Shown here in pieces: positions 46,471 through 57,892 of a stretch of 64,000 nt of DNA; the stretch's first letter is position 1, and the number at the start of each line of letters is the position of its first letter. Location of the stretch: NCBI GenBank assembly GCA_002104905.1, contig MCFE01000200.1:62001-126000 (forward strand). The letters run 5' to 3'. A program made the position numbers and the translations under genes. This DNA comes from Basidiobolus meristosporus CBS 931.73. Taxonomy: Eukaryota > Basidiobolomycota > Basidiobolomycetes > Basidiobolales > Basidiobolaceae. The notes below the pieces were generated by a model that had not been told where the DNA came from, made no database searches, and saw nothing but the letters and a program-made list of their open reading frames with translations.

Positions 46471-48060
46471 ATGGCGTTCACTTTAAACCCTGCCTCTGGT
46501 ATCGATATTTCTAAGCCAGTCTTGCGAAACCTTCCAGTCTCCAAGCTGTACGAGCATGCTTTACAATACGAGAAGGGAACCTCTCTCAGTTCAGCTGGCG
46601 CCATCATCACTTCCTCTGGCAAGAAGACCGGAAGAAGCCCAAGCGACAAGCGCATTGTCGAGGAGAAGTCCACAAGCGGTGATATCTGGTGGGGCCCTGT
46701 GAACATTCCTATGGAGGACCGCGTCTTCAGCATCAACCACGAAAGAGCTGTTGACTACCTCAACACCCGTGAGCGTCTCTATGTTCTCGATGGATTCGCT
46801 GGTTGGGATCCCAAGTACCGCATCAAGGTCAGAGTGATCTGCGCCCGTGCCTACCACGCTCTCTTCATGCGCAACATGCTCATCCGTCCCACTGCGGAGG
46901 AGCTCGAGAACTTTGGTGAGCCCGACTTCACCATCTACAACGCTGGCCAGTTCCCTGCCAACCGTTACACCTCTGGCATGTCCAGTGCCACCTCCGTTGC
47001 CATCAGCTTCGAGCGCAAGGAGTTCGTCATTCTCGGCACCGAGTACGCTGGCGAGATGAAGAAGGGAGTGTTCACCATCATGCACTACCTCATGCCCAAG
47101 GCCGGAGTTCTCTCTCTTCACTCCAGCGCCAACGAAGGGCCTGATGGCGATGTGTCCTTGTTCTTCGGGTTGTCTGGAACCGGCAAGACCACCCTGTCTG
47201 CTGATCCCAGCCGCTTCTTGATTGGTGATGATGAGCACTGCTGGACCGACAACGGGGTGTTCAACATCGAGGGTGGTTGCTATGCCAAGTGCATTGATCT
47301 CTCGGCTGAGAAGGAGCCCGAGATCTTCAATGCCATCCGCTTCGGCTCAGTGTTGGAGAACGTTGTGTTCGATGAGCACACCAGAGTTGTCGACTACACC
47401 GACTCATCTTTGACCGAGAACACCCGTTGTGCCTATCCCATTGAGTACATTCCCAACGCCAAGATCCCATGCGTCGGTGGTCACCCCAAGAACATTGTCC
47501 TGTTGACCTGTGACGCATTCGGAGTGTTGCCCCCAGTGGCCAAGCTCACCTCTGCTCAAGCCATGTACCACTTCATCTCTGGATACACTGCCAAGATTGC
47601 CGGTACCGAGGAGGGAGTCACCGAGCCCCAAGCCACCTTCTCCGCCTGCTTCGGCCAGCCGTTCCTTGTCTGGCATCCAGTCAAGTATGCCTCCATGCTT
47701 GCCGAGAAGATGAAGGAGCACAACACCAACGTGTGGTTGGTGAACACCGGATGGAACGGTGGTGCGTATGGTGTTGGCTCACGCATCTCCCTCAAGTACT
47801 CACGTGCCATCATTGATGCCATCCACAGTGGAGAGCTTGCCCAAGCCGAGTTCGAGAACTACCCCATCTTCAACATCGAGATTCCCAAGAGTGTCAGCAA
47901 TGTTCCCAGTGAGGTGCTGAACCCCTCCGCTGCCTGGAAGGGCACTAAGGAGTCCTACGACGCTACCGTCGAGAAGTTGGCTGGTCTGTTCAACGAGAAC
48001 TTCGAATTGTACGCCGATCAAGCTACTGCAGAAATCGCAGCTGCTGGACCCAAAATCTAA
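46471..48060 (+). CDS. PCK1: ATP-dependent phosphoenolpyruvate carboxykinase, copy 4
   Basis: 529 residues, intronless. The start at 46471 matches its paralogues; an in-frame ATG at 46387 would add 28 residues unlike the family. It begins [16 protein letters not shown]. Its tail ([19 protein letters not shown] ... [10 protein letters not shown]) is shared only with copy 5. Other marks are IPMEDR (shared with copy 6), MSSATS and IHSGEL (unique). Catalytic residues are intact. AATAAA lies near 48146. Confidence 0.96.
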   Translation: MAFTLNPASGIDISKPVLRNLPVSKLYEHALQYEKGTSLSSAGAIITSSGKKTGRSPSDKRIVEEKSTSGDIWWGPVNIPMEDRVFSINHERAVDYLNTRERLYVLDGFAGWDPKYRIKVRVICARAYHALFMRNMLIRPTAEELENFGEPDFTIYNAGQFPANRYTSGMSSATSVAISFERKEFVILGTEYAGEMKKGVFTIMHYLMPKAGVLSLHSSANEGPDGDVSLFFGLSGTGKTTLSADPSRFLIGDDEHCWTDNGVFNIEGGCYAKCIDLSAEKEPEIFNAIRFGSVLENVVFDEHTRVVDYTDSSLTENTRCAYPIEYIPNAKIPCVGGHPKNIVLLTCDAFGVLPPVAKLTSAQAMYHFISGYTAKIAGTEEGVTEPQATFSACFGQPFLVWHPVKYASMLAEKMKEHNTNVWLVNTGWNGGAYGVGSRISLKYSRAIIDAIHSGELAQAEFENYPIFNIEIPKSVSNVPSEVLNPSAAWKGTKESYDATVEKLAGLFNENFELYADQATAEIAAAGPKI

Positions 48061-48705
48061 ATTCAAAACCGAATTACTATTTATGAGCATTCTTTTAAAT
48101 CTCCTACTCCACCCATTTGTATAGTACAATAACAATTCAAGTGTAATAAATCGAATCAATCCACAAACCAATCCAACCGCGACCAATTTAAATCGGCGAG
48201 TACGTATGCATATTTCGGGATTCACCAGCTAATTTTAGCCAACCTCTGCCCTTCGCGCGATTGGCCGAGTATATAGCAGAGATTCAAAGCTCATCTATGT
48301 AGAGGTTGGAGCATTTCCTAGATAATCAATGAGCAAACATTTGGATCCAATGATTCCCTTCAGACGACTTCAAATGGCCTGACAACTCTCCACAATGAAT
48401 TTCCGTACTTGTAGGTGGTGCAAATTCCCATTTTCGATAGCCACCGACAACTCAATTATGATGTACGAGGTCCAAATCCATCGAATGTGTCAGATTTGAT
48501 CCTCAGAGTGAAACACGGGAGATATCGTATTGAATACGGGTGATTCAAAAAAAGATTGGATTGCTCAATAATATGTGGGGATTTGTCCAGTTCGGCATAG
48601 TGCAAACCCAACGGATTCATCAATTTTCCAACTAAGGCAAGTGTTACAAGTCCAGTTTAGACCCAAGCATCAACGTAACGGACATCCACTTCACTTGCAC
48701 TCCAC

Positions 48706-48712
48706 TATAAAA
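48706..48712 (+). promoter_or_regulatory. TATA box of PEPCK 5
   Basis: TATAAAA, 48 nt before the ATG at 48760. Further upstream an AGTGAAACAC motif (48503-48512) recalls the motif in the copy 2/3 promoters but stands alone. Confidence 0.55.
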
Positions 48713-48759
48713 TAGAACAGGAAATGAACATATCCTTCAGCCCTCTATACTCTTTAGCC

Positions 48760-50349
48760 ATGGTTTTCACCCTCAATAGTACCTCCGGAATTGATATCAA
48801 CAAGCCGGTACTCAGGAATCTTCCTGTTTCCAAGTTGTATGAACACGCTTTACAATATGAGAAAGGAACCTCTCTCAGTTCAGCTGGCGCCATCATCACT
48901 TCCTCTGGCAAGAAGACCGGAAGAAGCCCCAAAGACAAGCGTATTGTCGAGGAGAAGTCCACCAGTGGTGATATCTGGTGGGGCCCTGTAAACATTCCTT
49001 TGGAGGACCGCGTCTTCAGCATCAACCACGAAAGAGCTGTTGACTACCTCAACACCCGCGAGCGTCTCTATGTTCTCGATGGATTCGCAGGTTGGGATCC
49101 CAAGTACCGCATCAAGGTCAGAGTGATCTGCGCCCGTGCCTACCACGCTCTCTTCATGCGCAACATGCTCATCCGTCCCACTGCGGAGGAGCTCGAGAAC
49201 TTTGGTGAGCCCGACTTCACCATCTTCAACGCTGGCCAGTTCCCTGCCAACCGTTACACCTCTGGCATGTCCAGCACCACCTCCGTTGCCATCAGCTTCG
49301 AGCGCAAGGAGTTCGTCATTCTCGGCACCGAGTACGCTGGTGAGATGAAGAAGGGAGTGTTCACCATCATGCACTACCTCATGCCCAAGGCTGGAGTTCT
49401 CTCCCTTCACTCCAGCGCCAACGAAGGGCCTGATGGCGATGTGTCCTTGTTCTTCGGATTGTCTGGAACCGGCAAGACCACCTTGTCTGCTGATCCCAGC
49501 CGCTTCTTGATTGGTGATGATGAGCACTGCTGGACCGACAACGGGGTGTTCAACATCGAGGGTGGTTGCTATGCCAAGTGCATTGATCTCTCGGCTGAGA
49601 AGGAGCCCGAGATCTTCAATGCCATCCGCTTCGGCTCAGTGTTGGAGAACGTGGTGTTCGATGAGCACACCAGAGTTGTCGACTACACCGACTCATCTTT
49701 GACCGAGAACACCCGTTGTGCCTATCCCATTGAGTACATTCCCAACGCCAAGATCCCATGCGTCGGTGGTCACCCCAAGAACATTGTCCTGCTGACCTGT
49801 GATGCATTCGGAGTGTTGCCCCCAGTGGCCAAGCTCACCTCTGCCCAAGCCATGTACCACTTCATCTCTGGATACACTGCCAAGATTGCCGGTACCGAGG
49901 AGGGAGTCACCGAGCCCCAAGCCACCTTCTCCGCCTGCTTCGGCCAGCCCTTCCTTGTCTGGCATCCAGTCAAGTATGCCTCCATGCTTGCCGAGAAGAT
50001 GAAGGAGCACAACACCAACGTGTGGTTGGTGAACACCGGATGGAACGGTGGTGCCTATGGTGTTGGCTCACGCATCTCCCTCAAGTACTCACGTGCCATC
50101 ATTGATGCCATCCACAATGGAGAGCTTGCCCAAGCCGAGTTCGAGAACTACCCCATCTTCAACATTGAGATTCCCAAGAGCGTCAGCAATGTTCCTAGTG
50201 AGGTCCTGAACCCCTCTGCTGCCTGGAAGGGCACTAAGGAGTCCTACGATGCTACTGTTGAGAAGTTGGCTAGCCTGTTCAATGAGAACTTCGAGTTGTA
50301 TGCTGATCAAGCTACCGCCGAGATCGCCGCTGCTGGACCTAAAATTTGA
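48760..50349 (+). CDS. PCK1: ATP-dependent phosphoenolpyruvate carboxykinase, copy 5
   Basis: 529 residues, intronless. It begins [16 protein letters not shown] and ends [18 protein letters not shown] is shared with copy 4 (others have TYLSSAGA). GRSPKDKR is shared only with the frameshifted copy 6 (others have GRSPSDKR). The catalytic set is complete. It ends 278 bp before the convergent uL2 gene, with AATAAA near 50397. Confidence 0.96.
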   Translation: MVFTLNSTSGIDINKPVLRNLPVSKLYEHALQYEKGTSLSSAGAIITSSGKKTGRSPKDKRIVEEKSTSGDIWWGPVNIPLEDRVFSINHERAVDYLNTRERLYVLDGFAGWDPKYRIKVRVICARAYHALFMRNMLIRPTAEELENFGEPDFTIFNAGQFPANRYTSGMSSTTSVAISFERKEFVILGTEYAGEMKKGVFTIMHYLMPKAGVLSLHSSANEGPDGDVSLFFGLSGTGKTTLSADPSRFLIGDDEHCWTDNGVFNIEGGCYAKCIDLSAEKEPEIFNAIRFGSVLENVVFDEHTRVVDYTDSSLTENTRCAYPIEYIPNAKIPCVGGHPKNIVLLTCDAFGVLPPVAKLTSAQAMYHFISGYTAKIAGTEEGVTEPQATFSACFGQPFLVWHPVKYASMLAEKMKEHNTNVWLVNTGWNGGAYGVGSRISLKYSRAIIDAIHNGELAQAEFENYPIFNIEIPKSVSNVPSEVLNPSAAWKGTKESYDATVEKLASLFNENFELYADQATAEIAAAGPKI

Positions 50350-50626
50350 ATCATTAGCAACATCTAATTTGTAAATTACTGCATCATATACATCAACAAT
50401 AAACCCGATTTACTCGAATCTACTCGAATCCTGAGAAATCTATCATTGCCGATTCAAACGAATCTTCGAATTGCTTAAGTAAATCTGATTCAATGTTGTC
50501 TCCTGTGATATGGTAAATGCGATTTAACTTGGTTCCGGGTGTAGTGCGTGGATAAGACCAAGGATAACATGGGACCATGAATGTTCGTTGAAGGTTGCAA
50601 ATAAGAAAATCGCTTTATTAAGGAAT

Positions 50627-51394
50627 TTATTTGTCGGCAATCTTCTTGGTACCGCGGAGAAGACCGGTACGACGGGCAGCAATAAGACCGACCTTTTGAC
50701 CAGCAGAGGAGTCGCGGGCAACGGTAGAAGCATGACCGATGTGTTGGTGATTACCACCACCGTGAGGATGGTCGACGGGGTTCATGGCAACACCACGAGT
50801 CTTAGGCCAGCAGTTACGCTTAACTCTGTATTTGTGGTAAGCACGACCAGCCTTAAGCAAGGGCTTGTCAATACGACCACCACCAGCAACGATACCAATG
50901 GTGGCACGGCAGGTAGATTGGATGACCTTCTTGGAGCCGGAAGGAAGCTTGACTCTGGTCTTACCATCATCGTGGTTGTGGGAAATGATGGTGGCGTAGT
51001 TACCGGAAGCACGGGCAATGGCACCACGGTCACCAACACTCTCTTCAATGTTACAGATGATGGTACCCTCAGGCATAGCAGAGAGGGGCAAGACGTTACC
51101 AATGGTCAAAGCAGCCTTCTTACCGCAGTAGACGAATTGTCCAGTGTACATACCCTCAGTGGCGATGAAGGTTTGGGTGTGGGTCTTGTATCTGTAGGGA
51201 TCACGGAATTGGACCTTGGCGAGGGGAGCACCACGTCCAGGATCGTGAATGATCTCCTTGACGATACCACGAATGTAACCATTACGTTCAGCAAAATCAA
51301 GAGGGCGAAGTTGAGCGGCACCCTTTCTAAGGCGGGTGTGGGACTTGAAGATACCACCGGGACCCTTTCTCTGAGCACGAATGACGCGACCCAT
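50627..51394 (-). CDS. RPL2: 60S ribosomal protein uL2 (L2/L8)
   Basis: 255 residues; binds 23S/28S-type rRNA near the peptidyl-transferase centre. The start [11 protein letters not shown] (51394) is the family N-terminus. Later come [38 protein letters not shown] and [14 protein letters not shown], the conserved C-terminal loop with its histidines. The length is usual for eukaryotic uL2. A 93-nt leader intron (51400-51492, GT...TAG) ends 5 nt before the ATG, as in many fungal ribosomal genes. The stop codon overlaps a possible AATAAA. The coding sequence is intronless with strong codon bias. It sits between the plus-strand and minus-strand PEPCK groups. Confidence 0.96.
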   Translation of the reverse strand: MGRVIRAQRKGPGGIFKSHTRLRKGAAQLRPLDFAERNGYIRGIVKEIIHDPGRGAPLAKVQFRDPYRYKTHTQTFIATEGMYTGQFVYCGKKAALTIGNVLPLSAMPEGTIICNIEESVGDRGAIARASGNYATIISHNHDDGKTRVKLPSGSKKVIQSTCRATIGIVAGGGRIDKPLLKAGRAYHKYRVKRNCWPKTRGVAMNPVDHPHGGGNHQHIGHASTVARDSSAGQKVGLIAARRTGLLRGTKKIADK

Positions 51395-51399
51395 TTTAT

Positions 51400-51492
51400 C
51401 TATGAACAAGGAGGGGTTCTGGTTAGTGTTTGGCTCTTGGAACAATCCCCATGGAATGGATGCATGGCATTGTAGAAAGATGGATGAATTAC
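51400..51492 (-). other. 5' UTR intron of the uL2 gene
   Basis: Donor GTAATT after CTGTAAG, a CACTAAC branch-like site, and acceptor CATAG just before ATAAAATGG. Inferred from the signals; not confirmed by transcripts. Confidence 0.6.
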
Positions 51493-51871
51493 CTTACAGA
51501 GGTCAAATGCGTTAGGTTGGAAGGAAAGAAAGATTGATTCTCTTTGCGTGGCTACTTATTTGATTCCTGGAAAATTTTACTATGAATTTTCTTGGATCTC
51601 CTCACTTATCCCGGGCAAATTTGTGGAATTTCTTTTTTGTCCTGCTGTTGTCGCTTGGATCTTAATCAAATTTTGTGCATATCGGAAAACACTGTGATTT
51701 TACATGATCTCTCGTTATTTACGATAGCGATAATTTTATTTTTGTGCACGGTTATATTTTATATTTATATTGAGTGGAGATTCGAATTTGATTGAATTAT
51801 TTCGAACAAAATTTATTGATTGAAAGTGTAGATGCAGATGATGAATATGAATTAGCTACTTCGTTATTAAT

Positions 51872-53460
51872 TTACAATTGAGGTCCAGCAGCAATAATCT
51901 CTGGTGTAGCTTGATCAGCGTACAACTTGAAGTTGTCGTTGAACAGACCAGCCAACTTCTCGACTGTGGCAACGTAGGACTCCTTGGTACCCTTCCAGGC
52001 AGCAGAGGGGTTCAGCACCTCACTGGGAACATTGCTGACACTCTTGGGAATCTCAATGTTGAAGATGGGGTAGTTCTCGAACTCGGCTTGGGCAAGCTCT
52101 CCATTGTGGATGGCATCAATGATGGCACGTGAGTACTTGAGGGAGATGCGTGAGCCAACACCATACGCACCACCGTTCCATCCGGTGTTCACCAACCACA
52201 CGTTGGTGTTGTGCTCCTTCATCTTCTCGGCAAGCATGGAGGCATACTTGACTGGATGCCAGACAAGGAACGGCTGGCCGAAGCAGGCGGAGAAGGTGGC
52301 TTGGGGCTCGGTGACTCCCTCCTCGGTACCGGCAATCTTGGCAGTGTATCCAGAGATGAAGTGGTACATGGCTTGGGCAGAGGTGAGCTTGGCCACTGGG
52401 GGCAACACTCCGAATGCGTCACAGGTCAACAGGACAATGTTCTTGGGGTGACCACCGACGCATGGGATCTTGGCGTTGGGAATGTACTCAATGGGATAGG
52501 CACAACGGGTGTTCTCGGTCAAAGATGAGTCGGTGTAGTCGACAACTCTGGTGTGCTCATCGAACACCACGTTCTCCAACACTGAGCCGAAGCGGATGGC
52601 ATTGAAGATCTCGGGCTCCTTCTCAGCCGAGAGATCAATGCACTTGGCATAGCAACCACCCTCGATGTTGAACACTCCGTTGTCGGTCCAGCAGTGCTCA
52701 TCATCACCAATCAAGAAGCGGCTGGGATCAGCAGACAAGGTGGTCTTGCCGGTTCCAGACAATCCGAAGAACAAGGACACATCGCCATCAGGCCCTTCGT
52801 TGGCGCTGGAGTGAAGGGAGAGAACTCCAGCCTTGGGCATGAGGTAGTGCATGATGGTGAACACTCCCTTCTTCATTTCACCAGCGTACTCGGTGCCGAG
52901 AATGACGAACTCCTTGCGCTCGAAGCTGATGGCAACGGAGGTGGTGCTGGACATGCCAGAGGTGTAACGGTTGGCAGGGAACTGACCAGCATTGAAGATG
53001 GTGAAGTCGGGCTCACCAAAGTTCTCGAGCTCCTCCGCAGTGGGACGGATGAGCATGTTGCGCATGAAGAGAGCGTGGTAGGCACGGGCGCAGATCACTC
53101 TGACCTTGATGCGGTACTTGGGATCCCAACCAGCGAATCCATCGAGAACATAGAGACGCTCGCGGGTGTTGAGGTAGTCGACCGCTCTTTCGTGGTTGAT
53201 GCTGAAGACGCGGTCCTCCATAGGAATGTTCACAGGGCCCCACCAGATATCACCACTGGTGGACTTCTCCTCGACAATACGCTTGTCTTTGGGCTTCTTC
53301 CGGTCTTCTTGCCAGAGGAAGTGATGATGGCACCAGCTGAACTGAGGTAGGTACCCTTTTCGTACTGCAAAGCATGCTCATATAACTTTGCTACAGACAG
53401 ATTGCGAAGAACAGGCTTATTGGTATCAATACCAGATTCGGAGTTGAGAGTGAAGGCCAT
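51872..53460 (-). pseudogene. PCK1: ATP-dependent phosphoenolpyruvate carboxykinase, copy 6, one-base frameshift
   Basis: The locus is 1589 nt, exactly one less than the other copies. The first ORF (53460-53230) begins [16 protein letters not shown] and runs to GRSPK, then reads out of frame and stops. The rest (53233 down to 51872) is open and identical in type to the other copies, with P-loop and metal ligands intact. At 53291-53293 the minus strand has CCC where copy 5 has CCCC, so one C was lost in a C run. A TATA box remains 61 nt upstream (53521-53527), and AATAAA lies at 51812-51817 on minus. No other damage is visible, so this is a recent mutation or a sequencing error. As written, only a short N-terminal peptide would be made. 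Confidence 0.85.
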
Positions 53461-54561
53461 ATTGGTACTAATATGGATGTTTGAAACTGATTGTTGCTCG
53501 TTCCATGTACCAGTGCTGTCTTTTATATTGTTTGCTCAAGATGCTGTTCCTGTTAATGAATCCATTGCTTCACGGCGTGCTTCTAAACATCTTCCTATTA
53601 TGATAGACCAATAGAACTCCCTTACAGCTGTGTACTGAAACCAATATGCCGACATATCCCGTTGTACAAATAAATCGACGAATTTGTTTATTTCGAGAAT
53701 CACTCCGAAACTACCCGTGGGTTGTGAACAACCAATTTGAAGAGTCATCGAATCATCGCCTTATTGAGCAGCTTTTGAATCTTAATGCCCATTGTTTCAT
53801 GGGCTTAAATTAAATGGGGTACCTGTCATCATCGTAGAACACAAACACATCTACTCGGTTGAAATCAACTTGTGGGATCTGATTTCTAATTATAGCAGCA
53901 TGATTCACATAACTTGTTTTAAGTAAGAATCCGTAACCTTTTCATTTTGGGTCAGGGATTACCAAGGTAGAAAGAAGGTTTCAATTCGGAGATACAATTT
54001 CTATCCCATTTTGAAGTTCCTACTTATTAATCTATTATTTGGCAGATGTCGGAATTTCAATTCACAAGCTATCGAAGCTGAGGATCTCAAAGCTGACATT
54101 AGTGCTAAGGTAGTTTCTTATGCGTTTGGTAGATCACCCATACGATTTGACACATGCCAATTGTGGGTGCTTATCATTAAGACCGCTAGCAAGCATAATG
54201 GGCTTGGGTATGAGATTGGATGAGAAACATTTATTTGAGAGCCATAAATGGCATTTGTTTCAAAATCTGCTTAGTAATACCTAGTAAACAACTTTTCGGT
54301 TTCTCCGGTTGGCATTGTCCGTAATAGTGGACTTTACGCACAATAGGGCTGGCGTGCAGCTATAGCTAATTTTGAAAAAGTTTTAATGTGCTTGGTGACC
54401 GTATTTATATCTCAATATTGTTTATTTTTAACAGGGTAGTGATACAACAAATACTAATCCGAAGACAACGGAATCAAGAACCGAATAAAATGAAATATTC
54501 ATGCGACCTACTGTTAGATAGTATTTGTAAGAGGGGAGTTTTCATGCTTAGCTATGACTTT
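53461..54561. other. Spacer between PEPCK 6 and 7
   Basis: This 1.1-kb spacer holds the copy 6 promoter at its left and the copy 7 3' region at its right. No supported gene; short frames are unremarkable. Confidence 0.5.
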
Positions 54562-56151
54562 CTATACACGAGGGCCAGCTGCTACGATTTCAGGAGTGGC
54601 TTTGTCGGCATAGAGTTTGAAGTTATCGTTGAACAGACCAGCCAACTTCTCGACTGTGGCAACGTAGGACTCCTTGGTACCCTTCCAGGCAGCAGAGGGG
54701 TTCAGCACCTCACTGGGAACATTGCTGACGCTCTTGGGAATCTCAATGTTGAAGATGGGGTAGTTCTCGAACTCGGCTTGGGCAAGCTCTCCATTGTGGA
54801 TGGCATCAATGATGGCACGTGAGTACTTGAGGGAGATGCGTGAGCCAACACCATAGGCACCACCGTTCCATCCGGTGTTCACCAACCACACGTTGGTGTT
54901 GTGCTCCTTCATCTTCTCGGCAAGCATGGAGGCATACTTGACTGGATGCCAGACAAGGAACGGCTGGCCGAAGCAGGCGGAGAAGGTGGCTTGGGGCTCG
55001 GTGACTCCCTCCTCGGTACCGGCAATCTTGGCAGTGTATCCAGAGATGAAGTGGTACATGGCTTGGGCAGAGGTGAGCTTGGCCACTGGGGGCAACACTC
55101 CGAATGCGTCACAGGTCAACAGGACAATGTTCTTGGGGTGACCACCGACGCATGGGATCTTGGCGTTGGGAATGTACTCAATGGGATAGGCACAACGGGT
55201 GTTCTCGGTCAAAGATGAGTCGGTGTAGTCGACAACTCTGGTGTGCTCATCGAACACCACGTTCTCCAACACTGAGCCGAAGCGGATGGCATTGAAGATC
55301 TCGGGCTCCTTCTCAGCCGAGAGATCAATGCACTTGGCATAGCAACCACCCTCGATGTTGAACACTCCGTTGTCGGTCCAGCAGTGCTCATCATCACCAA
55401 TCAAGAAGCGGCTGGGATCAGCAGACAGGGTGGTCTTGCCGGTTCCAGACAACCCGAAGAACAAGGACACATCGCCATCAGGCCCTTCGTTGGCACTGGA
55501 GTGAAGAGAGAGAACTCCAGCCTTGGGCATGAGGTAGTGCATGATGGTGAACACTCCCTTCTTCATCTCACCAGCGTACTCGGTGCCGAGAATGACGAAC
55601 TCCTTGCGCTCGAAGCTGATGGCAACGGAGGTGGTGCTGGACATGCCTGAGGTGTAACGGTTGGCAGGGAACTGGCCAGCGTTGAAGATGGTGAAGTCGG
55701 GCTCACCAAAGTTCTCGAGCTCCTCCGCAGTGGGACGGATGAGCATGTTGCGCATGAAGAGCGCGTGGTAGGCACGGGCGCAGATCACTCTGACCTTGAT
55801 GCGGTACTTGGGATCCCAACCAGCGAATCCATCGAGAACATAGAGACGCTCACGGGTGTTGAGGTAGTCAACAGCTCTTTCGTGGTTGATGCTGAAGACG
55901 CGGTCCTCCAAAGGAATGTTCACAGGGCCCCACCAGATATCACCACTGGTGGACTTCTCCTCGACAATGCGCTTATCGCTTGGGCTTCTTCCGGTCTTCT
56001 TGCCAGAGGAAGTGATGATGGCGCCAGCTGAGCTGAGATAGGTTCCTTTTTCGTAGTTCAAAGCATTCTCGTACAGTTTTGCCACTGAAAGATTGCGAAG
56101 AACAGGCTTATTGGTATCGATGCCGTATGATTCGTTTAGTTTGAAAGCCAT
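54562..56151 (-). CDS. PCK1: ATP-dependent phosphoenolpyruvate carboxykinase, copy 7
   Basis: 529 residues, intronless, minus strand. It begins [16 protein letters not shown] and has [26 protein letters not shown] is shared with copy 6, which pairs these two as a sub-family. The tail is [16 protein letters not shown], the most divergent of the seven. Core and catalytic residues are intact. TATAAAA (minus, 56205-56199) lies 48 nt before the ATG. It is the last gene of the island before the Copia element at 57543. Confidence 0.96.
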   Translation of the reverse strand: MAFKLNESYGIDTNKPVLRNLSVAKLYENALNYEKGTYLSSAGAIITSSGKKTGRSPSDKRIVEEKSTSGDIWWGPVNIPLEDRVFSINHERAVDYLNTRERLYVLDGFAGWDPKYRIKVRVICARAYHALFMRNMLIRPTAEELENFGEPDFTIFNAGQFPANRYTSGMSSTTSVAISFERKEFVILGTEYAGEMKKGVFTIMHYLMPKAGVLSLHSSANEGPDGDVSLFFGLSGTGKTTLSADPSRFLIGDDEHCWTDNGVFNIEGGCYAKCIDLSAEKEPEIFNAIRFGSVLENVVFDEHTRVVDYTDSSLTENTRCAYPIEYIPNAKIPCVGGHPKNIVLLTCDAFGVLPPVAKLTSAQAMYHFISGYTAKIAGTEEGVTEPQATFSACFGQPFLVWHPVKYASMLAEKMKEHNTNVWLVNTGWNGGAYGVGSRISLKYSRAIIDAIHNGELAQAEFENYPIFNIEIPKSVSNVPSEVLNPSAAWKGTKESYVATVEKLAGLFNDNFKLYADKATPEIVAAGPRV

Positions 56152-56198
56152 TGTAATAAAGCTGTAGCTGATGCTTAACAGTCATCATGGAGCAGTTC

Positions 56199-56205
56199 TT
56201 TTATA
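56199..56205 (-). promoter_or_regulatory. TATA box of PEPCK 7
   Basis: TATAAAA on minus, 48 nt upstream of the ATG at 56151. Confidence 0.55.
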
Positions 56206-57536
56206 GCTTGTACGGACATTTACTCAGGGTACCCGGTATACTCCGACACTTGATATATTCATCTACCATTTATAATGGTGTAACTCTGGCCAAGCAGCAA
56301 TGCCTATTGCAGTATAGTCGAAATGTTCTTGCACTTCGTGGTAAGAAACCAAATATAAATGCACCCACATCATGCTAATAGCCCTCTATAGTTATGTTTT
56401 GATATTCCGCACATGGGAGTGAATTGGTACCGTTTCAGAATCCATCCCAATGTAGAATCAGGCTAGATACGAATCACTCTTTTTAAATTCCCGGTTTCAG
56501 GGTGGAGTTGACAGAAGGCATTGGAAGGGAAGAATTCACACACAGAAGTCTAAGTGCGAGAAGATATCCGGATTGTTGATCAATGATCATCTACATCAAT
56601 GGATAGCGCCGGTGGGACCAATTAGGTCACCCTACATCGGGGTGGGCACCTCAAGCACCTCTACTAGTGCCACTTGAAACCTACGCTTGAGTAGGAATGG
56701 ATGAAACCACCTTCCTTTTCGGTAGAAGACACCGGTTTCTATTTATTATAGTTTACAGTGAGTAAGCCGGTGGGGATTGAGGAGAATATGTAGCGTCTGG
56801 CGATTCCTTCGCAGTTAGGGTTGAAACGGAGCCCATAAATGGAAATCAGGAATAGAGTTACCTTGGCCATTTCACTATTAAACCTAAGCTTCTGGACGCA
56901 GCTCACTAGCCTGAAACCTATGGATTCTATTTTAAGCTACCTCGTGAGTAATTATTCGTCTGGCGAGGTATCCCCAAGAAAAATCGCTAGATTGGGGTCA
57001 GTAAAAGCAGTACCATGTGTGATGTGATTTAAGCATCATAGCATTCTCGTCTGGTTGCGTCTGGCTAAATCATTTCGTCTTAGTATTTCATATTGCCCTG
57101 TTGAGACGCCGAATACTGATTTTCAAGTAGAGTTGTGGTGTGTCAATGATAATGTTGCCACCGATTTATAGTGAAATCCTCGAGATTGTATTTAGAAACA
57201 AATATCAGAATTAGACTAGCAATATCTAATGTCACTTCGAGTGTTATCAACTCATTCCTTAGCAATAATCTAAGTAGAATCTTTGATTGTATGAATGGGT
57301 TGTGTGTAAACTGAATAGTTACAGCAGCTATAAGCATATCGCAGCCATTACCTGGTCCTCAAAGGTAAAGCCTTTGTCTCCACATTAATATCCCCTGAAT
57401 AATGTCCATGTAATGATGGTTGATATAATCATCCTGGTTATGGTAGTATAAGCTAGGCAGTCTTTCTTTAGACTAACAGTAACATTTACCAGAGCAAAAT
57501 AGACTGTTAGAGACAGCAATTTTGAAGTTCGTAGCT
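56206..57536. other. Intergenic region without recognised gene
   Basis: No ORF longer than about 65 codons and no family resemblance. GC content falls towards the right as the transposon block begins. Confidence 0.5.
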
Positions 57537-57542
57537 TGTTAC
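57537..57542. repeat. First bases of an older LTR split by Copia C
   Basis: TGTTAC here joins in register with AAGATTCTAGGG at 61673 once Copia C and one GTTAC are removed. See 61668-61990. Confidence 0.4.
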
Positions 57543-57892
57543 TGTTGTAAGAGTCTTGGAGATATTGCAAGTGATTTGGGAGGACAAGTAGATTATGTGG
57601 TTTTCACTTAATGATTTATTGAATGTAAAAGTAGTATTTATACTTTTACATGGTCTTGGCGCAAAAACCACATAGAATAGATTTAGGAAGGTCCCAAGAA
57701 CATGTGTGTCAAGTTTGGGGCTGTTTGAACAACTTTGAGATTTTTCATGTTCTGGGTACCTGATATCTTGATGAAAATATTCCAAGTAAGTCCCAATAAG
57801 GATTTTGGTCTGTATTCTCTAAGACTTGGAGGTAGTGATCTAAATGACTAAGTTAGGTCAATATTTAGGTGGAATTCCAAATTTTTACAGCA
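57543..57892 (-). repeat. Left (3') LTR of Copia C
   Basis: 350 bp, TGTTGTAAGAG...TTTTTACAGCA. Confidence 0.8.

Noticed and set aside
50588-51475. 295-codon plus-strand ORF opposite the uL2 gene
   Set aside because: Thr/Gly/Val-rich mirror frame of a biased ribosomal gene; the minus-strand product is certain.
53280-53300. Programmed frameshift in PEPCK copy 6
   Set aside because: No slippery heptamer or downstream structure that I can see, and the six other copies read straight through; mutation or sequencing error is simpler.
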